Below, piece after piece: positions 23,139 to 33,238 of a stretch of DNA of 64,000 bases. Every line of letters begins with the position of its first letter. The stretch's first letter is position 1. Source of the stretch: Gottfriedia endophytica (GTDB lineage Bacteria; Bacillota; Bacilli; Bacillales; Bacillaceae_G). The notes beneath the pieces were generated by a model, which was given only the letters and a program-made list of their open reading frames with translations, searched no databases and had not been told where the DNA came from. The position numbers and the translations under genes were made by a program. The DNA lies in contig NZ_JAGIYQ010000005.1 of the NCBI RefSeq assembly GCF_017814275.1, positions 124,001-188,000 on the forward strand. Reading direction: 5' to 3'.

Positions 23139-24419
23139 TTAAAAACTGAAAGATTCTACCCTTTCATTTCCTGATACCATGTCCTTCACTTTATACTGAT
23201 TATTTCTTACTTCATCTTCACCAATGATTACAACGTAACGAACATTCTCTTTATTTGCCCGTTCCAATGCTTTACTTAATTTTTTATTCCCCATTTCAAA
23301 TTCGACATTATTACCTGCTTGTCTCAAATAGCTTGCAACTAATAGACTTTCTCTTTGCGTATTAATTGGTACAACATAATAATCAATTTCGCTTTCAACT
23401 AAATTTCCCTTTCCTATTAAATTCATAGCAGTATAAATGACATCTAAACCAAAAGAAATACCAACTGTTGAAAAAACTTGATTCGTTCCAATTAATCCTC
23501 CAATCGCATTATCATATCGTCCACCACTACCAATACTAGATTTAACACTTTGATTTGTAAGGAAAATCTCATAGATTGTGCCTGTATAAATTTCTAATCC
23601 TCTTGCTAAAAACGGATTAAAAATACAGTTATTTTCTAAATTTAAGTACTTTATATAAGACATTAATTCTTTCAATTCTTCAATTCCTTGTATAAGGGTT
23701 TCATTATCCTTCGCATACTGTTCAAAATATTGTAAGTCCTTGTTTTGAGAATCTACTATTAACTCTTTTATCATCGTTACTGTTTTGATTGATAAATCTT
23801 TTTCCAACAGTTCCGCCTCTACACCTTCAACTCCAATTTTCTCAAGTTTGTCTAAAGTTAAAACAACTTCATTTATTTTTTCACTTGGAGTATTCAGTAG
23901 TTCTAACATCCCCATAAGTAATTTTCGATTATTAAAATGGATCATGACATCTAATTCAAGTTTTTTAAATACTTCCACTGCCATTTCCATTAATTCTGCT
24001 TCAGCAATTTGAGATTCAACTCCTACAATATCTACATCACATTGTGTAAACTCTCTAAATCTACCTGTTTTAATAGGGCCATCACGAAATACTTTTCCAA
24101 TTTCATACCTTTTAAAAGGCATTCTTAAGTTTGGATTCATTGCTACTACCTTTGCGAAAGGTATCGTCAGATCATAACGTAATGCTAATTCTCTTTCACC
24201 TCTATCAGATAAACAATACATTTCTTCTAGAATCTCGGCTCCTCCACCATATTTTGAAGATAGTAGTTCCGAATAATTTAAAATAGGTGTTTCTAAAGGT
24301 TTACATCCATATTGAATAAAAACATCTTCTAACGTTCTCCTTACTTTTCTTCTAATTACTTCTGCTTCAGGTAAATAATCCTGTGTACCTTTTACATTTT
24401 GATAATCCATTTTTTTCAT
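23139..24419 (-). CDS. hisS: Histidyl-tRNA synthetase
   Basis: The 426-residue class II synthetase charges tRNA-His. Motif 2 is RYEIGKVFRDGPIKTGRFREFTQCDVDIVG, the histidine-specific motif is LARGLEIYTGTIYEIF, and motif 3 is SIGSGGRYDNAIGGLIG; the C-terminal anticodon-binding domain (VVPINTQRESLLVASYLRQAG onward) is present. The protein resembles the second HisRS (hisS2-like) of the B. cereus group rather than the main aspS-linked copy. GGAGG fixes the start at 24419. Upstream, instead of a T-box, there is a 17-codon leader ORF with three His codons and a terminator, so expression should respond to histidyl-tRNA supply through ribosome stalling. Confidence 0.95.
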   Translation of the reverse strand: MKKMDYQNVKGTQDYLPEAEVIRRKVRRTLEDVFIQYGCKPLETPILNYSELLSSKYGGGAEILEEMYCLSDRGERELALRYDLTIPFAKVVAMNPNLRMPFKRYEIGKVFRDGPIKTGRFREFTQCDVDIVGVESQIAEAELMEMAVEVFKKLELDVMIHFNNRKLLMGMLELLNTPSEKINEVVLTLDKLEKIGVEGVEAELLEKDLSIKTVTMIKELIVDSQNKDLQYFEQYAKDNETLIQGIEELKELMSYIKYLNLENNCIFNPFLARGLEIYTGTIYEIFLTNQSVKSSIGSGGRYDNAIGGLIGTNQVFSTVGISFGLDVIYTAMNLIGKGNLVESEIDYYVVPINTQRESLLVASYLRQAGNNVEFEMGNKKLSKALERANKENVRYVVIIGEDEVRNNQYKVKDMVSGNERVESFSF

Positions 24420-24449
24420 AAACAAAACCTCCATTTTTTATAAAATAAA

Positions 24450-24493
24450 AAAACCGCTATAGACTAAGTTTTATACTCAATCAATGCGGTTTT
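24450..24493 (-). terminator. Attenuator terminator upstream of hisS
   Basis: On the minus strand AAAACCGC pairs perfectly with GCGGTTTT, and inside it GATTGAG pairs with CTTAGTC using two G-U pairs; the stem is followed by seven T residues and TATTTT. It ends 30 bases before the hisS start. The upstream segment CGATTTTAA (24524-24532) can pair with TTAAAACCG of the terminator arm (8 of 9 positions), a candidate antiterminator. Confidence 0.85.
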
Positions 24494-24510
24494 AATGATG
24501 AATAGCCTTC

Positions 24511-24538
24511 CTATATACGATTTTTAAAATCGAAATAG
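24511..24538 (-). ncRNA. Leader hairpin between His leader ORF and terminator
   Basis: CTATTTCGATTTT and AAAAATCGTATATAG (minus strand) form a stem directly after the leader peptide stop codon. Its position matches the pause or 1:2 hairpin of amino acid operon attenuators. A ribosome stalled on the His codons would reach this region. Confidence 0.5.
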
Positions 24539-24543
24539 CAAGA

Positions 24544-24597
24544 CTAGTTTTTATGATGATGAAGTTGATTTACAGTAAGTTTTTTAATAAAAAACAT
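24544..24597 (-). CDS. His-rich leader peptide of hisS (MFFIKKLTVNQLHHHKN)
   Basis: A 17-codon frame starts at the ATG at 24597, behind AAGAGGTG at 24604-24611, and stops with TAG at 24544. Codons 13-15 are three consecutive CAT histidine codons (24553-24561). It lies about 50 bases before a strong terminator that itself lies just before hisS. This is the arrangement of a ribosome-mediated his attenuator, as known for the hisG leader of enteric bacteria. The peptide itself is not expected to have another function. Confidence 0.8.
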   Translation of the reverse strand: MFFIKKLTVNQLHHHKN

Positions 24598-24621
24598 AAT
24601 GATCACCTCTTATTTTTAAAC

Positions 24622-24650
24622 ACTTTATCATTCTTTATCTGAACATTCAA
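24622..24650 (-). promoter_or_regulatory. Putative promoter of the hisS leader transcript
   Basis: On the minus strand TTGAAT (24650-24645) and TAAAGT (24627-24622) are separated by 17 bases and lie just before the leader ORF. The boxes match consensus only partly. Confidence 0.4.
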
Positions 24651-24677
24651 TGTTTTTTAAGGTAAATTTCTATATAG

Positions 24678-25244
24678 TTAGTTAATTACTAATTGTGGTC
24701 CCCAAGGTGCTGGAGCAATAGAAGGATCATTTACTTTTTGTCTCTTTAAACCTAATTCCTTAGCATAATAATCGAGTATTTCAAAAACCGTAAAACGATG
24801 AAAATCTCCGTTACTAAATAGTGGTTCATTTCTTCTATTCGGATCTATCTTCCAAAGAGACATAGATACTCTTCCTTTTTTATCGAAATATTCATTAATA
24901 GGAACACTAAAGTTTATATATTCATTGTACCCTTCTGCAACAGAAATAACGGTTACTTCCCCCATATTTTTCATCGGAAACCTATTATCTCTAAGAACAG
25001 TAACAGGAATATTCACTTCTCCCTTAGAATCAGTTAAAGATGTGGCAATGATTTTTCCTAATGAATTGATGACAATAACTCGACTATTTTTGATTGGAAA
25101 AGTTTTTTCCTCTAATTCATTAACGATAGTTGTCACTTGAACAGTTAATATACCAGATACAGTTTTTTCGATGGCTGTTGCTAAAACTGATTTTATAGGA
25201 ATAAAATTGAGGAGGATAAGGAGCAAAACAATTTTTTTGACCAA
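24678..25244 (-). CDS. Secreted protein with carboxypeptidase-regulatory-like domain
   Basis: The 188-residue product has a signal peptide (KKIVLLLILLNFIPIKSVLATA, cleavage about residue 22). The following region GILTVQVTTI...IKNSRVIVINSLGKIIATSLTDSKGEVNIPV looks like an immunoglobulin-like beta sandwich of the CarboxypepD_reg type. The tail ends IAPAPWGPQLVIN. Start is TTG at 25244 with a weak ribosome site (GTGAT), so it may be poorly translated. It should be extracellular or cell-wall associated; its role is unknown. It lies upstream of the hisS leader on the same strand. Confidence 0.6.
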   Translation of the reverse strand: MVKKIVLLLILLNFIPIKSVLATAIEKTVSGILTVQVTTIVNELEEKTFPIKNSRVIVINSLGKIIATSLTDSKGEVNIPVTVLRDNRFPMKNMGEVTVISVAEGYNEYINFSVPINEYFDKKGRVSMSLWKIDPNRRNEPLFSNGDFHRFTVFEILDYYAKELGLKRQKVNDPSIAPAPWGPQLVIN

Positions 25245-25332
25245 GATATCACGGCTTTCTAATTAACTTTATCCTTAGTATTTTTTGATTACTTATATTT
25301 ATACAAAGTTCCTGTTCGTCGATTCGTAATGT

Positions 25333-25364
25333 AAAAAAGGAACCCCAAATTAATTGAAGTTCCT
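25333..25364 (-). terminator. Terminator of bglA
   Basis: AAGGAAC and GTTCCTT pair around a 15-base loop; the A run at 25333 gives a T run for leftward transcription, just beyond the bglA stop. Confidence 0.7.
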
Positions 25365-25376
25365 TAAGAATAATTT

Positions 25377-26855
<1,479 letters not shown>

Positions 26856-26964
26856 TCATTCAATTTAAAGCTGAGTTATTAGTCTACAAGGGAATAATAA
26901 CGACAATTAGAAAGATAGTAAATAAACGAAGAGAATCTAGTTTTTTATTACAACGGAAAACACT

Positions 26965-26999
26965 TGTTACGCAAATGTAACACTATGTTTCATATAGTG
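26965..26999. promoter_or_regulatory. Two palindromes in the bglA-rpiR intergenic region
   Basis: TGTTACGCAAATGTAACA (26965-26982) and CACTATGTTTCATATAGTG (26981-26999) are adjacent inverted repeats between the divergent genes. They are candidate operators for the RpiR regulator. Confidence 0.5.
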
Positions 27000-27059
27000 A
27001 AATGGTAAAATAAATGGTATAAATCACTTTATTTAGTATAGAAGGAGAAACATACAGTA

Positions 27060-27785
27060 ATGTTTTCAAACGATATAATTGCTTCTTTCAATGAATTAGA
27101 AACTTCTTTATACAATTATATTTCTCAAAACATGGAAAAAGTCTCTTATATGCGAATTCGAGAACTAGCAGATGAAACACATGTGTCAACGGCAACGATA
27201 TTACGTTTTTGTAGAAAACTAAATTGTGAGGGTTTTTCCGAATTTAAAGTAAAACTTAAAATGGATATGGAAAAGAATAAACGGACGATTATAAAAAGCT
27301 CCCAACATTCGATTGTTGAGTTTTTTGAAAGGACACTAAAAGGTGATCTCGAAGAAAAAATCAAAGAGGCTGCTATTCAAATAAATAATGCTGAAAATGT
27401 TATTTTTATTGGAATAGGAAGCTCAGGCATTCTTGCTGAATATGGAGCGAGGTATTTCTCAAGCTTAGGCAAACTTTCACTATACATCAAAGACCCTCAT
27501 TTTCCGATTCATTCCAAACTCCGGAATAATAGTGTAACGATAGCTTTATCAGTCTCAGGAGAAAATAATTTCACTGTTAATCATCTTAATTTACTAAAAC
27601 AAGAAGGCAGTAAAATTATTAGTATTACGAACAACAAGCTATCAACAATTGCAAAAATTTCTGATATAAATATTCCGTATTATGTGACAGAGGAATACAT
27701 TGAAGAAGCTAATATTACAACTCAAGTTCCAGTAGTTTATATTCTTGAGTCTTTAGCTCGTGAAATATATAAGCTTAATCAATAG
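27060..27785 (+). CDS. RpiR-family regulator with SIS domain
   Basis: The 241-residue protein has an N-terminal helix-turn-helix of the RpiR type (IRELADETHVSTATILRFCRKLNCEGFSEFK, about residues 37-70) and a C-terminal SIS sugar-isomerase domain (IFIGIGSSGILAEYGARYFSS, about 117-137) that binds phosphosugars. It is divergent from the 6-phospho-beta-glucosidase gene, whose expression it most likely controls in response to a phosphorylated sugar. GAAGGAG precedes the ATG. Confidence 0.92.
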   Translation: MFSNDIIASFNELETSLYNYISQNMEKVSYMRIRELADETHVSTATILRFCRKLNCEGFSEFKVKLKMDMEKNKRTIIKSSQHSIVEFFERTLKGDLEEKIKEAAIQINNAENVIFIGIGSSGILAEYGARYFSSLGKLSLYIKDPHFPIHSKLRNNSVTIALSVSGENNFTVNHLNLLKQEGSKIISITNNKLSTIAKISDINIPYYVTEEYIEEANITTQVPVVYILESLAREIYKLNQ

Positions 27786-27876
27786 ATTGTTTATTCTATT
27801 CATATTATGACATCATAAAGAATCACATTAAAATATACTCTCTTGTTCATACTAATCTAGGGAGGTTTACTAATTT

Positions 27877-28836
27877 ATGATACATACATGGATTGCTGGA
27901 CTTTTATTATTAGCCCAACCAATTGATCTTCCTGACAGCTTAACGGTTACTCAGCAAGGGCAAACAATTGCAATTGTTAACCGGATGAACTTTACATTAC
28001 CTATTCCTGGAACTCCAATGATGGACGATAAAAAATACGATCAATTTATCGAAAAACTTGATCAGCAAATATACCGTGAGCCCATTAACGCCAAAATTAA
28101 CGAGCAAGGAAAAATCCTATCAGGACAGGTTGGTTATAGACTTTATCGAAAAGAATTTAAAGATCGATTTTATGCCTATTTTTTTGGAAATGGTCCTTCC
28201 AAGATAGAAGTACCGGAGCTAGACATTTATCCGAAAGTTGACAGTGAGTTACTTGCTCACATACGAACTCAACAGATTGGTCATTACGTGACTTTTTTTA
28301 ATTCTAGTAATCAAAGTCGATCACACAATATCTCACTAGCTGCAAAAGCAATTGACAATCATGTTGTTTTCCCTAATGAGATTTTCTCATTTAACAAAGT
28401 TGTAGGAATGAGAAGTGAAGAAAAAGGGTATAAACGTGCTCCCATTATTGTTAGAGGGGAATTGTCTGAAGGAGTTGGCGGAGGAATTTGCCAAGTTTCA
28501 TCAACATTGTTTAATGCTGTCGATCGTGCAGGGCTACAAATCATCGAACGCTATTCCCATAGTAGACATGTATCTTATGTTCCATCTGGACGAGATGCTA
28601 CTGTGAGCTGGTACGGACCTGACTTTCGTTTTCAAAATAAATATAACCAACCAATTTTGATTCGGGCTAAACAATATGGAGGAAGTATGGTTATTACGAT
28701 TTATTCTTCTGATATGATTAATTACTCGGCAAGAAAAGTTCCTAATGCTCCACCAGGGTTGCCTAAAGAAATCAATAAGGAGCCAGAAATAAATATTTCT
28801 AGTCCATCTAGAAAAGGTAAATCATTGTTCCCATAA
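27877..28836 (+). CDS. VanW-family exported protein
   Basis: The 319-residue protein begins with a short hydrophobic signal (MIHTWIAGLLLLAQP) and carries the VanW domain over residues 150-285: FPNEIFSFNKVVGMRSEEKGY, GGGICQVSSTLFNAV, ERYSHSRHVSYVPSGRDATVSW. VanW was named from the vanB glycopeptide cluster, but the biochemical role of the family is unknown; single-copy relatives such as YoaR occur widely in Bacillus. No van resistance genes are nearby, so glycopeptide resistance should not be inferred. AGGGAGG precedes the ATG. Confidence 0.9.
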   Translation: MIHTWIAGLLLLAQPIDLPDSLTVTQQGQTIAIVNRMNFTLPIPGTPMMDDKKYDQFIEKLDQQIYREPINAKINEQGKILSGQVGYRLYRKEFKDRFYAYFFGNGPSKIEVPELDIYPKVDSELLAHIRTQQIGHYVTFFNSSNQSRSHNISLAAKAIDNHVVFPNEIFSFNKVVGMRSEEKGYKRAPIIVRGELSEGVGGGICQVSSTLFNAVDRAGLQIIERYSHSRHVSYVPSGRDATVSWYGPDFRFQNKYNQPILIRAKQYGGSMVITIYSSDMINYSARKVPNAPPGLPKEINKEPEINISSPSRKGKSLFP

Positions 28837-28859
28837 TGGATGGATATTACCGTTTACTA

Positions 28860-28889
28860 AAAAAGTTCGGCAAATGTCGAACTTTTTTT
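28860..28889 (+). terminator. Terminator of the VanW-family gene
   Basis: AAAAGTTCG and CGAACTTTT form a stem with a 9-base loop and a seven-T tail. Confidence 0.9.
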
Positions 28890-28902
28890 ATAAAAGAGTG
28901 AT

Positions 28903-29172
28903 TCAATTATTCTTCACGTACCCCACACTCATAAACAAGTTCAGTTTGTCATCTTCATCACGAAAAAGTCTTCCAATCTTTTTGGGAGGTAAAAATTAGT
29001 GTCCCTGTAGGTGGTTCTGGATGTGTTGCATGAACTATAACCCCTTGAAAATAGATTTCATATGATATTTCACTCTTAAAGGATGATTTTTTACGGCCAC
29101 TTGAGTAGAACAAGCTGACATCACCAAACCTAGTAATAGTAGTAACATCAAAAATTTAATTTTGTTTTTCAT
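28903..29172 (-). pseudogene. Frameshifted lipoprotein gene
   Basis: AAGGAGAT precedes an ATG at 29172 that opens a lipoprotein signal peptide MKNKIKFLMLLLLLGLVMSA followed by the lipobox cysteine. The frame stops after 45 codons. A shift restores VHATHPEPPTGTLIFTSQKD, and a second shift restores DEDDKLNLFMSVGYVKNN to a stop at 28903. Two frameshifts mean a dead gene for an exported lipoprotein of about 90 residues. The family is unknown. Confidence 0.6.
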
Positions 29173-29672
29173 TTTTCATCTCCTTAAGTTTCATAGTCAA
29201 TTTATTTCTATTTCCACTCATTAACCATTTCATGAAATTAAATACTATCCTATTAATTCATCTACCTTACTTGCTATTTCTAAATACTTCTCACTCCAAC
29301 CATGATTTTTTAAAATCAGTTAAACGACATGGACAATCGAAAGTGATGAAGGAGAATCCATCAATATTGAAAGCAAAGTAACAGTTTTAAATTGAAATAC
29401 AATAGTACATTTTTTGAAACTTTCATATTGAATAAAGGAGCTTTCATTGAGTCTATAATAGAGAGGTTAAGCAGTAAAATTAATTCCATTTTATTAAAGG
29501 CATAAAAAGTCTAAACCACACAAAGATAAGGATTTCTTTATTCATACAGAGATACTTTACTTAAATACTCTTTTGACGCCTGTTTTTATGAAGACTTAAA
29601 CATTTTTATAAAAGGAAATATTCACTAAATTATTGAATAGGTATTTATATAGACCTAAAGGAGGCGTTAAAG
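29173..29672. other. Gene-free stretch with one coding remnant
   Basis: No intact gene is seen here. A forward frame near 29330-29395 reads WTIESDEGESINIESKVTVLN to a TGA, without start or ribosome site, and may be the end of a lost gene. Nothing else can be supported. Confidence 0.3.
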
Positions 29673-30137
29673 ATGAAACAACGTCATGAAATTTTCTTTA
29701 ATCAGTTAGAAAAGATTAGAGGCTATCTACTAAAAGTGGCTGATGTAGCGAAGGAAGAAGCTGAGGTTATTCCTAAAGGCTTTAAAAATAACATTCGGTG
29801 GAATCTAGGTCATGTTTACTTAGAACAATATATGTGGATTAAGAATGTAACTAGAGAAGAAGTTGATGTACCTAATGAATATGACAAATGGTTTGGATGG
29901 GGCAGTTCTCCAGAAAACTTTACAGCTGAAACTCCTTCACTTGAAGAGTTAAAGATTTTATTGAAAGACCAACTTCCTAAAATTAAAGAAACATATGGTG
30001 ATAAATTAGAAGAAGAATTCGAACCAACTGAAATGTGGGGAATGACTACGATTGAGCAAGTTCTTATTTGGACGAATTTTCACGAGGGTATGCATCTCCA
30101 AGCAATTTTAGATATTAAAAAATGTATGAATGCTTAA
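29673..30137 (+). CDS. DinB-superfamily protein
   Basis: The 154-residue protein fits the DinB/YfiT four-helix bundle: a first metal histidine in IRWNLGHVYLEQYMW (about residue 47) and a later HEGMHLQAIL motif (about 139-148) with two histidines. The family includes bacillithiol S-transferases and maleylpyruvate isomerases, all metal-dependent thiol-transfer enzymes, but many members are uncharacterised. AAGGAGG precedes the ATG. A second DinB-type gene is at 56881. Confidence 0.82.
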   Translation: MKQRHEIFFNQLEKIRGYLLKVADVAKEEAEVIPKGFKNNIRWNLGHVYLEQYMWIKNVTREEVDVPNEYDKWFGWGSSPENFTAETPSLEELKILLKDQLPKIKETYGDKLEEEFEPTEMWGMTTIEQVLIWTNFHEGMHLQAILDIKKCMNA

Positions 30138-30195
30138 AATAAAAAGTGAAAACTATTGAGGGGTATATTTTATATCCCTTTTTTACACCCAATAT

Positions 30196-30220
30196 AAAAA
30201 CCACCTATCTCTAGGTGGTT
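30196..30220 (-). terminator. Terminator of the asparagine synthetase gene (AACCACCTA family)
   Basis: AACCACCTATCTCTAGGTGGTT is a near-perfect hairpin with AAAAA on its left, 16 bases beyond the leftward stop codon. Confidence 0.85.
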
Positions 30221-30236
30221 CAAAGATACTTCTAAA

Positions 30237-32144
30237 TTAAGACATATTTCTTAACAGTTGCACTTCATTATTCAATTCAAAATCAAATACTTTTTCCACA
30301 TGTACTTGATGCCATAACATAAACATAAGAATTGTCCATATTTTTCTACTATTGTCTCGCTCACCTTTACAATGTGCATCCAATAATTTTAAAATTTCAT
30401 CCTTATTAAATATATGATCTGTTTGACTTGTTGTTATTAATGTTACCGCCCAATCATGTAACTCATTCTTTAACCAATGACGAATTGGTACTGGAAATCC
30501 TAATTTTTTTCGATTTAGTACATGATCAGGAACAATTCCCTTAACTGCTTGTCTCAAAGCAAATTTAGTTGTACCTTCTCTAGTTTTTAATGAAGGTTCT
30601 AATGTAGATGCAACTCGAAATACTTCTTTATCTAAAAATGGTACACGTAACTCTAATGAATTTGCCATTGTCATCTTATCTGCTTTAAGTAAAATATCCC
30701 CTCTTAACCAGGTATGAATATCAATAAATTGCATTTTATTAATTTCAGGATAAGACGATGTTTTTTCATATAATGGATTTGTTATATTTGTATATTCATT
30801 CCCACTTATAAAACCTTTGAGAATTTGTTTCTTCTCTATCTCTTCAAACATCTTTGCATTCCCTATATATCTTTCCTCTAAAGGTGTACAACCTCTTATT
30901 AAGAAATTCTTACCTCTTATTACTTCAGGTAGATTCATTGCAAAATGTTTTATCATTTTTTTGATAGTCGATGGAATATGATTAAATACATTTAAAGAAA
31001 GAGGCTCTCGATAAATATTATATCCCCCAAATAATTCATCTGCTCCTTCACCTGATAAAACAACAGTAACATGTTTTCTTGCCTCGCGAGCAACAAAATA
31101 TAAAGCTATTGCAGCAGGGTCTGCAAGTGGATCATCTAAATGCCATACAATTTTAGGTAATTCTTTCATAAATTCATCAGGAGTAATAATATGACTAATA
31201 TTTTCCAATCCTAAGGCATCTGCAGTCTCTTTCGCAACATCTATCTCACTAAATCCTTCACGCTCAAATCCTACAGAAAAAGTTTTTAAACTTGGATGAA
31301 ACTCTTTAGCTATTGAAACAATTACTGAAGAATCAATTCCACCTGACAAGAAAGATCCTACAGGAACATCGCTTCGCATATGCATTTGTACGGAATCATA
31401 CAATACATTTCTAATATTACTGTAAACATCTTCTTCAGACTGTACTTTAACTGGTAGACTACTTGTCCAGTATTTTGTAATTTTTAAGTCTTTATTCATC
31501 TCTTTTATAAAATAATGGCCAGGCTCGATCTTTTGAATAGAATCAAACATCGTTGCTGGTTCAGGTACATATTGGAAAGATAAATAGTGTTGTAATGACT
31601 CTTGACTAATATTACCTATATTTTCTGAGCCTAGCATATTTAAAATGATTTTTTCTTCAGAAGCAAACATAGTCATTTCTTTATTTTCATAAAAATATAA
31701 TGGCTTTATACCAAAATGATCTCTTGCTCCGAATAAGCGTTTTTTCTGTGTATCCCATATTGTAAATGCAAACATACCTCTTAATTTTGATAAGATACCT
31801 TCGCTCCAAGCACTATATCCAGCAAGAATGACTTCTGTATCAGTATGCGTTTTAAACTCATAACCAATATCTGTTAACTCTTTTCTTAATTCCAAATAGT
31901 TATAAATTTCACCATTAAATATAATCCAGTAACGTCCATCTTCATAAGATAAAGGTTGATGACCAGCTTCAACATCTATAATGCTAAGTCTTTTAAAAAA
32001 TAATGATACATATTCATCATCATAAAACCCTTCATCATCAGGACCACGATGCGTAATTAAATTATTTATTTGTTTTAGTTTATCTAACTCTAATTTTGTA
32101 TTTTTCTTTGGTGTATTCCTTACTATTCCATAAAATCCACACAT
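30237..32144 (-). CDS. asnO: Glutamine-hydrolysing asparagine synthetase
   Basis: The 635-residue enzyme makes asparagine from aspartate, ATP and glutamine. The start at 32144 leaves Cys as residue 2 (MCGFYGIV), the glutaminase nucleophile; RLSIID and NGEIYNY follow in the glutaminase domain. The synthetase domain has the ATP-binding SGGIDSS (about residue 265) and the later SGEGADELFGGY. B. subtilis has AsnB, AsnH and AsnO; length and the leading MCGF fit AsnB/AsnO, but which one is uncertain. AAGGTGG precedes the start. It is monocistronic. Confidence 0.92.
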   Translation of the reverse strand: MCGFYGIVRNTPKKNTKLELDKLKQINNLITHRGPDDEGFYDDEYVSLFFKRLSIIDVEAGHQPLSYEDGRYWIIFNGEIYNYLELRKELTDIGYEFKTHTDTEVILAGYSAWSEGILSKLRGMFAFTIWDTQKKRLFGARDHFGIKPLYFYENKEMTMFASEEKIILNMLGSENIGNISQESLQHYLSFQYVPEPATMFDSIQKIEPGHYFIKEMNKDLKITKYWTSSLPVKVQSEEDVYSNIRNVLYDSVQMHMRSDVPVGSFLSGGIDSSVIVSIAKEFHPSLKTFSVGFEREGFSEIDVAKETADALGLENISHIITPDEFMKELPKIVWHLDDPLADPAAIALYFVAREARKHVTVVLSGEGADELFGGYNIYREPLSLNVFNHIPSTIKKMIKHFAMNLPEVIRGKNFLIRGCTPLEERYIGNAKMFEEIEKKQILKGFISGNEYTNITNPLYEKTSSYPEINKMQFIDIHTWLRGDILLKADKMTMANSLELRVPFLDKEVFRVASTLEPSLKTREGTTKFALRQAVKGIVPDHVLNRKKLGFPVPIRHWLKNELHDWAVTLITTSQTDHIFNKDEILKLLDAHCKGERDNSRKIWTILMFMLWHQVHVEKVFDFELNNEVQLLRNMS

Positions 32145-32721
32145 GTTGTATTCCACCTTCTTTTAAAACTTAAAAACTCATAGTAGCAAAGAAAAGTGAA
32201 AAACAAATGAAGAAATGTAGGTATTTTATCATTCTTCTTTTAAAACCTACTACCTTTTTCTCATTTCTCTTTTGTTTCACCTTTAATTGCAATTTTTTAA
32301 ACACATACGTTATTTCAAACTGTTTATTTTTCTTACTAATACATAACTTAGAGTACCTGCAATATTCATACAATAAGTATAAAAATCACTATTCAAACAC
32401 TTCTCATCTGTTAGATTTAAAAGTTTGAACGAAAGTCTTCTCTAATTGCAACTTAATATGGAAATGGATGCTCAATTTGCTTTAATTTTAGTTATTATTT
32501 GCAAATGATATTTATCACTTCACCCTTTTCCAGAAAACAACGTTTCTATTTTACCATGAAGTCTCTCCATATTAATCAGTAAATTTACTAAATTAATAAG
32601 TTTTAATAAGTTTTTTATACCTTGCTTATTATTTCACTGGATAATACTGGGCATATATGTTGAGTAGACCTAGATTAAATGCTAATCTTACATAACAGTA
32701 TTTATTAAAGGAGCTTATGCC
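32145..32721. other. Gene-free intergenic stretch
   Basis: No supported gene lies between the asparagine synthetase start and the gene at 32722. Short frames here are low-complexity and lack ribosome sites. A 20-codon hydrophobic frame directly before the synthetase gene on the minus strand has no clear ribosome site. Confidence 0.5.
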
Positions 32722-33237
32722 ATGTCTAAGATTTCTCTTGCTGAAGCTGTCAAACTAAAAAGCTTATTATCTAAAAGAATACATGAATTAGAAGAAGAAA
32801 TGGATCGCGTAGCTTTTATTGAGATCGAAAAAGGAAGTAAAGTTCCAAAACAGGTTCGTACAATTTTGGATGTTGAACAGGAATTAGAAGAGGTCCGAAA
32901 AGATTTTCGTTTACTTGACAAACTTATGTATCAAGCAAATATCGAAAATGAAATTACTTTTAATGATGAATCTTTGACAATTGTTGAAGCAATTGAACTT
33001 GCTACACAATTACGAGCAAAAGCTCGAAAATTTAAGGAGTATGGTTCAGCGCAAAAAGAAGAGTATTCATACTCTTATGGTGAGGGTGTATCTCTTATTA
33101 AAGTAGCAATGTTCGAGCCAGAAACATACCGATTAAAAGGTTTAGAAATTGAACGTCAAGCAAATAGACTGTCTAATTTAATCAATGCAAAAAACTACGC
33201 AATAGAGTTAGATTTTGATAGTGAAAAATATTTCTAA
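32722..33237 (+). CDS. DIP1984/DUF6847-like coiled-coil protein
   Basis: The 171-residue protein is highly charged and helical. It starts SKISLAEAVKLKSLLSKRIHELEEE, has a second coiled-coil part DVEQELEEVRKDFRLLDKLMYQ, and ends NRLSNLINAKNYAIELDFDS. This order (two long helices, then EAIELATQLRAKAR and an ANRLSNLINAKNY-type end) matches a small conserved family related to DIP1984; its function is unknown. GGAGC precedes the ATG. It has an unusual structured 3' region. Confidence 0.6.
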   Translation: MSKISLAEAVKLKSLLSKRIHELEEEMDRVAFIEIEKGSKVPKQVRTILDVEQELEEVRKDFRLLDKLMYQANIENEITFNDESLTIVEAIELATQLRAKARKFKEYGSAQKEEYSYSYGEGVSLIKVAMFEPETYRLKGLEIERQANRLSNLINAKNYAIELDFDSEKYF

Positions 33238-33238
33238 A

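Noticed and set aside
24450-24660. T-box riboswitch before hisS
   Set aside because: No T-box core sequence or stem I architecture is visible; the His-codon leader and terminator explain the region better.
27877-28836. Glycopeptide resistance cluster
   Set aside because: A VanW-domain protein alone is common in Bacillus; no vanH, vanA/B, vanX or vanRS genes are nearby.
32164-32226. 20-codon hydrophobic frame before the asparagine synthetase gene
   Set aside because: No convincing ribosome site, no Asn codons that would suggest attenuation, and no terminator between it and the gene.
32501-32520. Fur-box-like sequence GCAAATGATATTTATCACTT
   Set aside because: Match to the Fur consensus is partial and no iron gene lies next to it.
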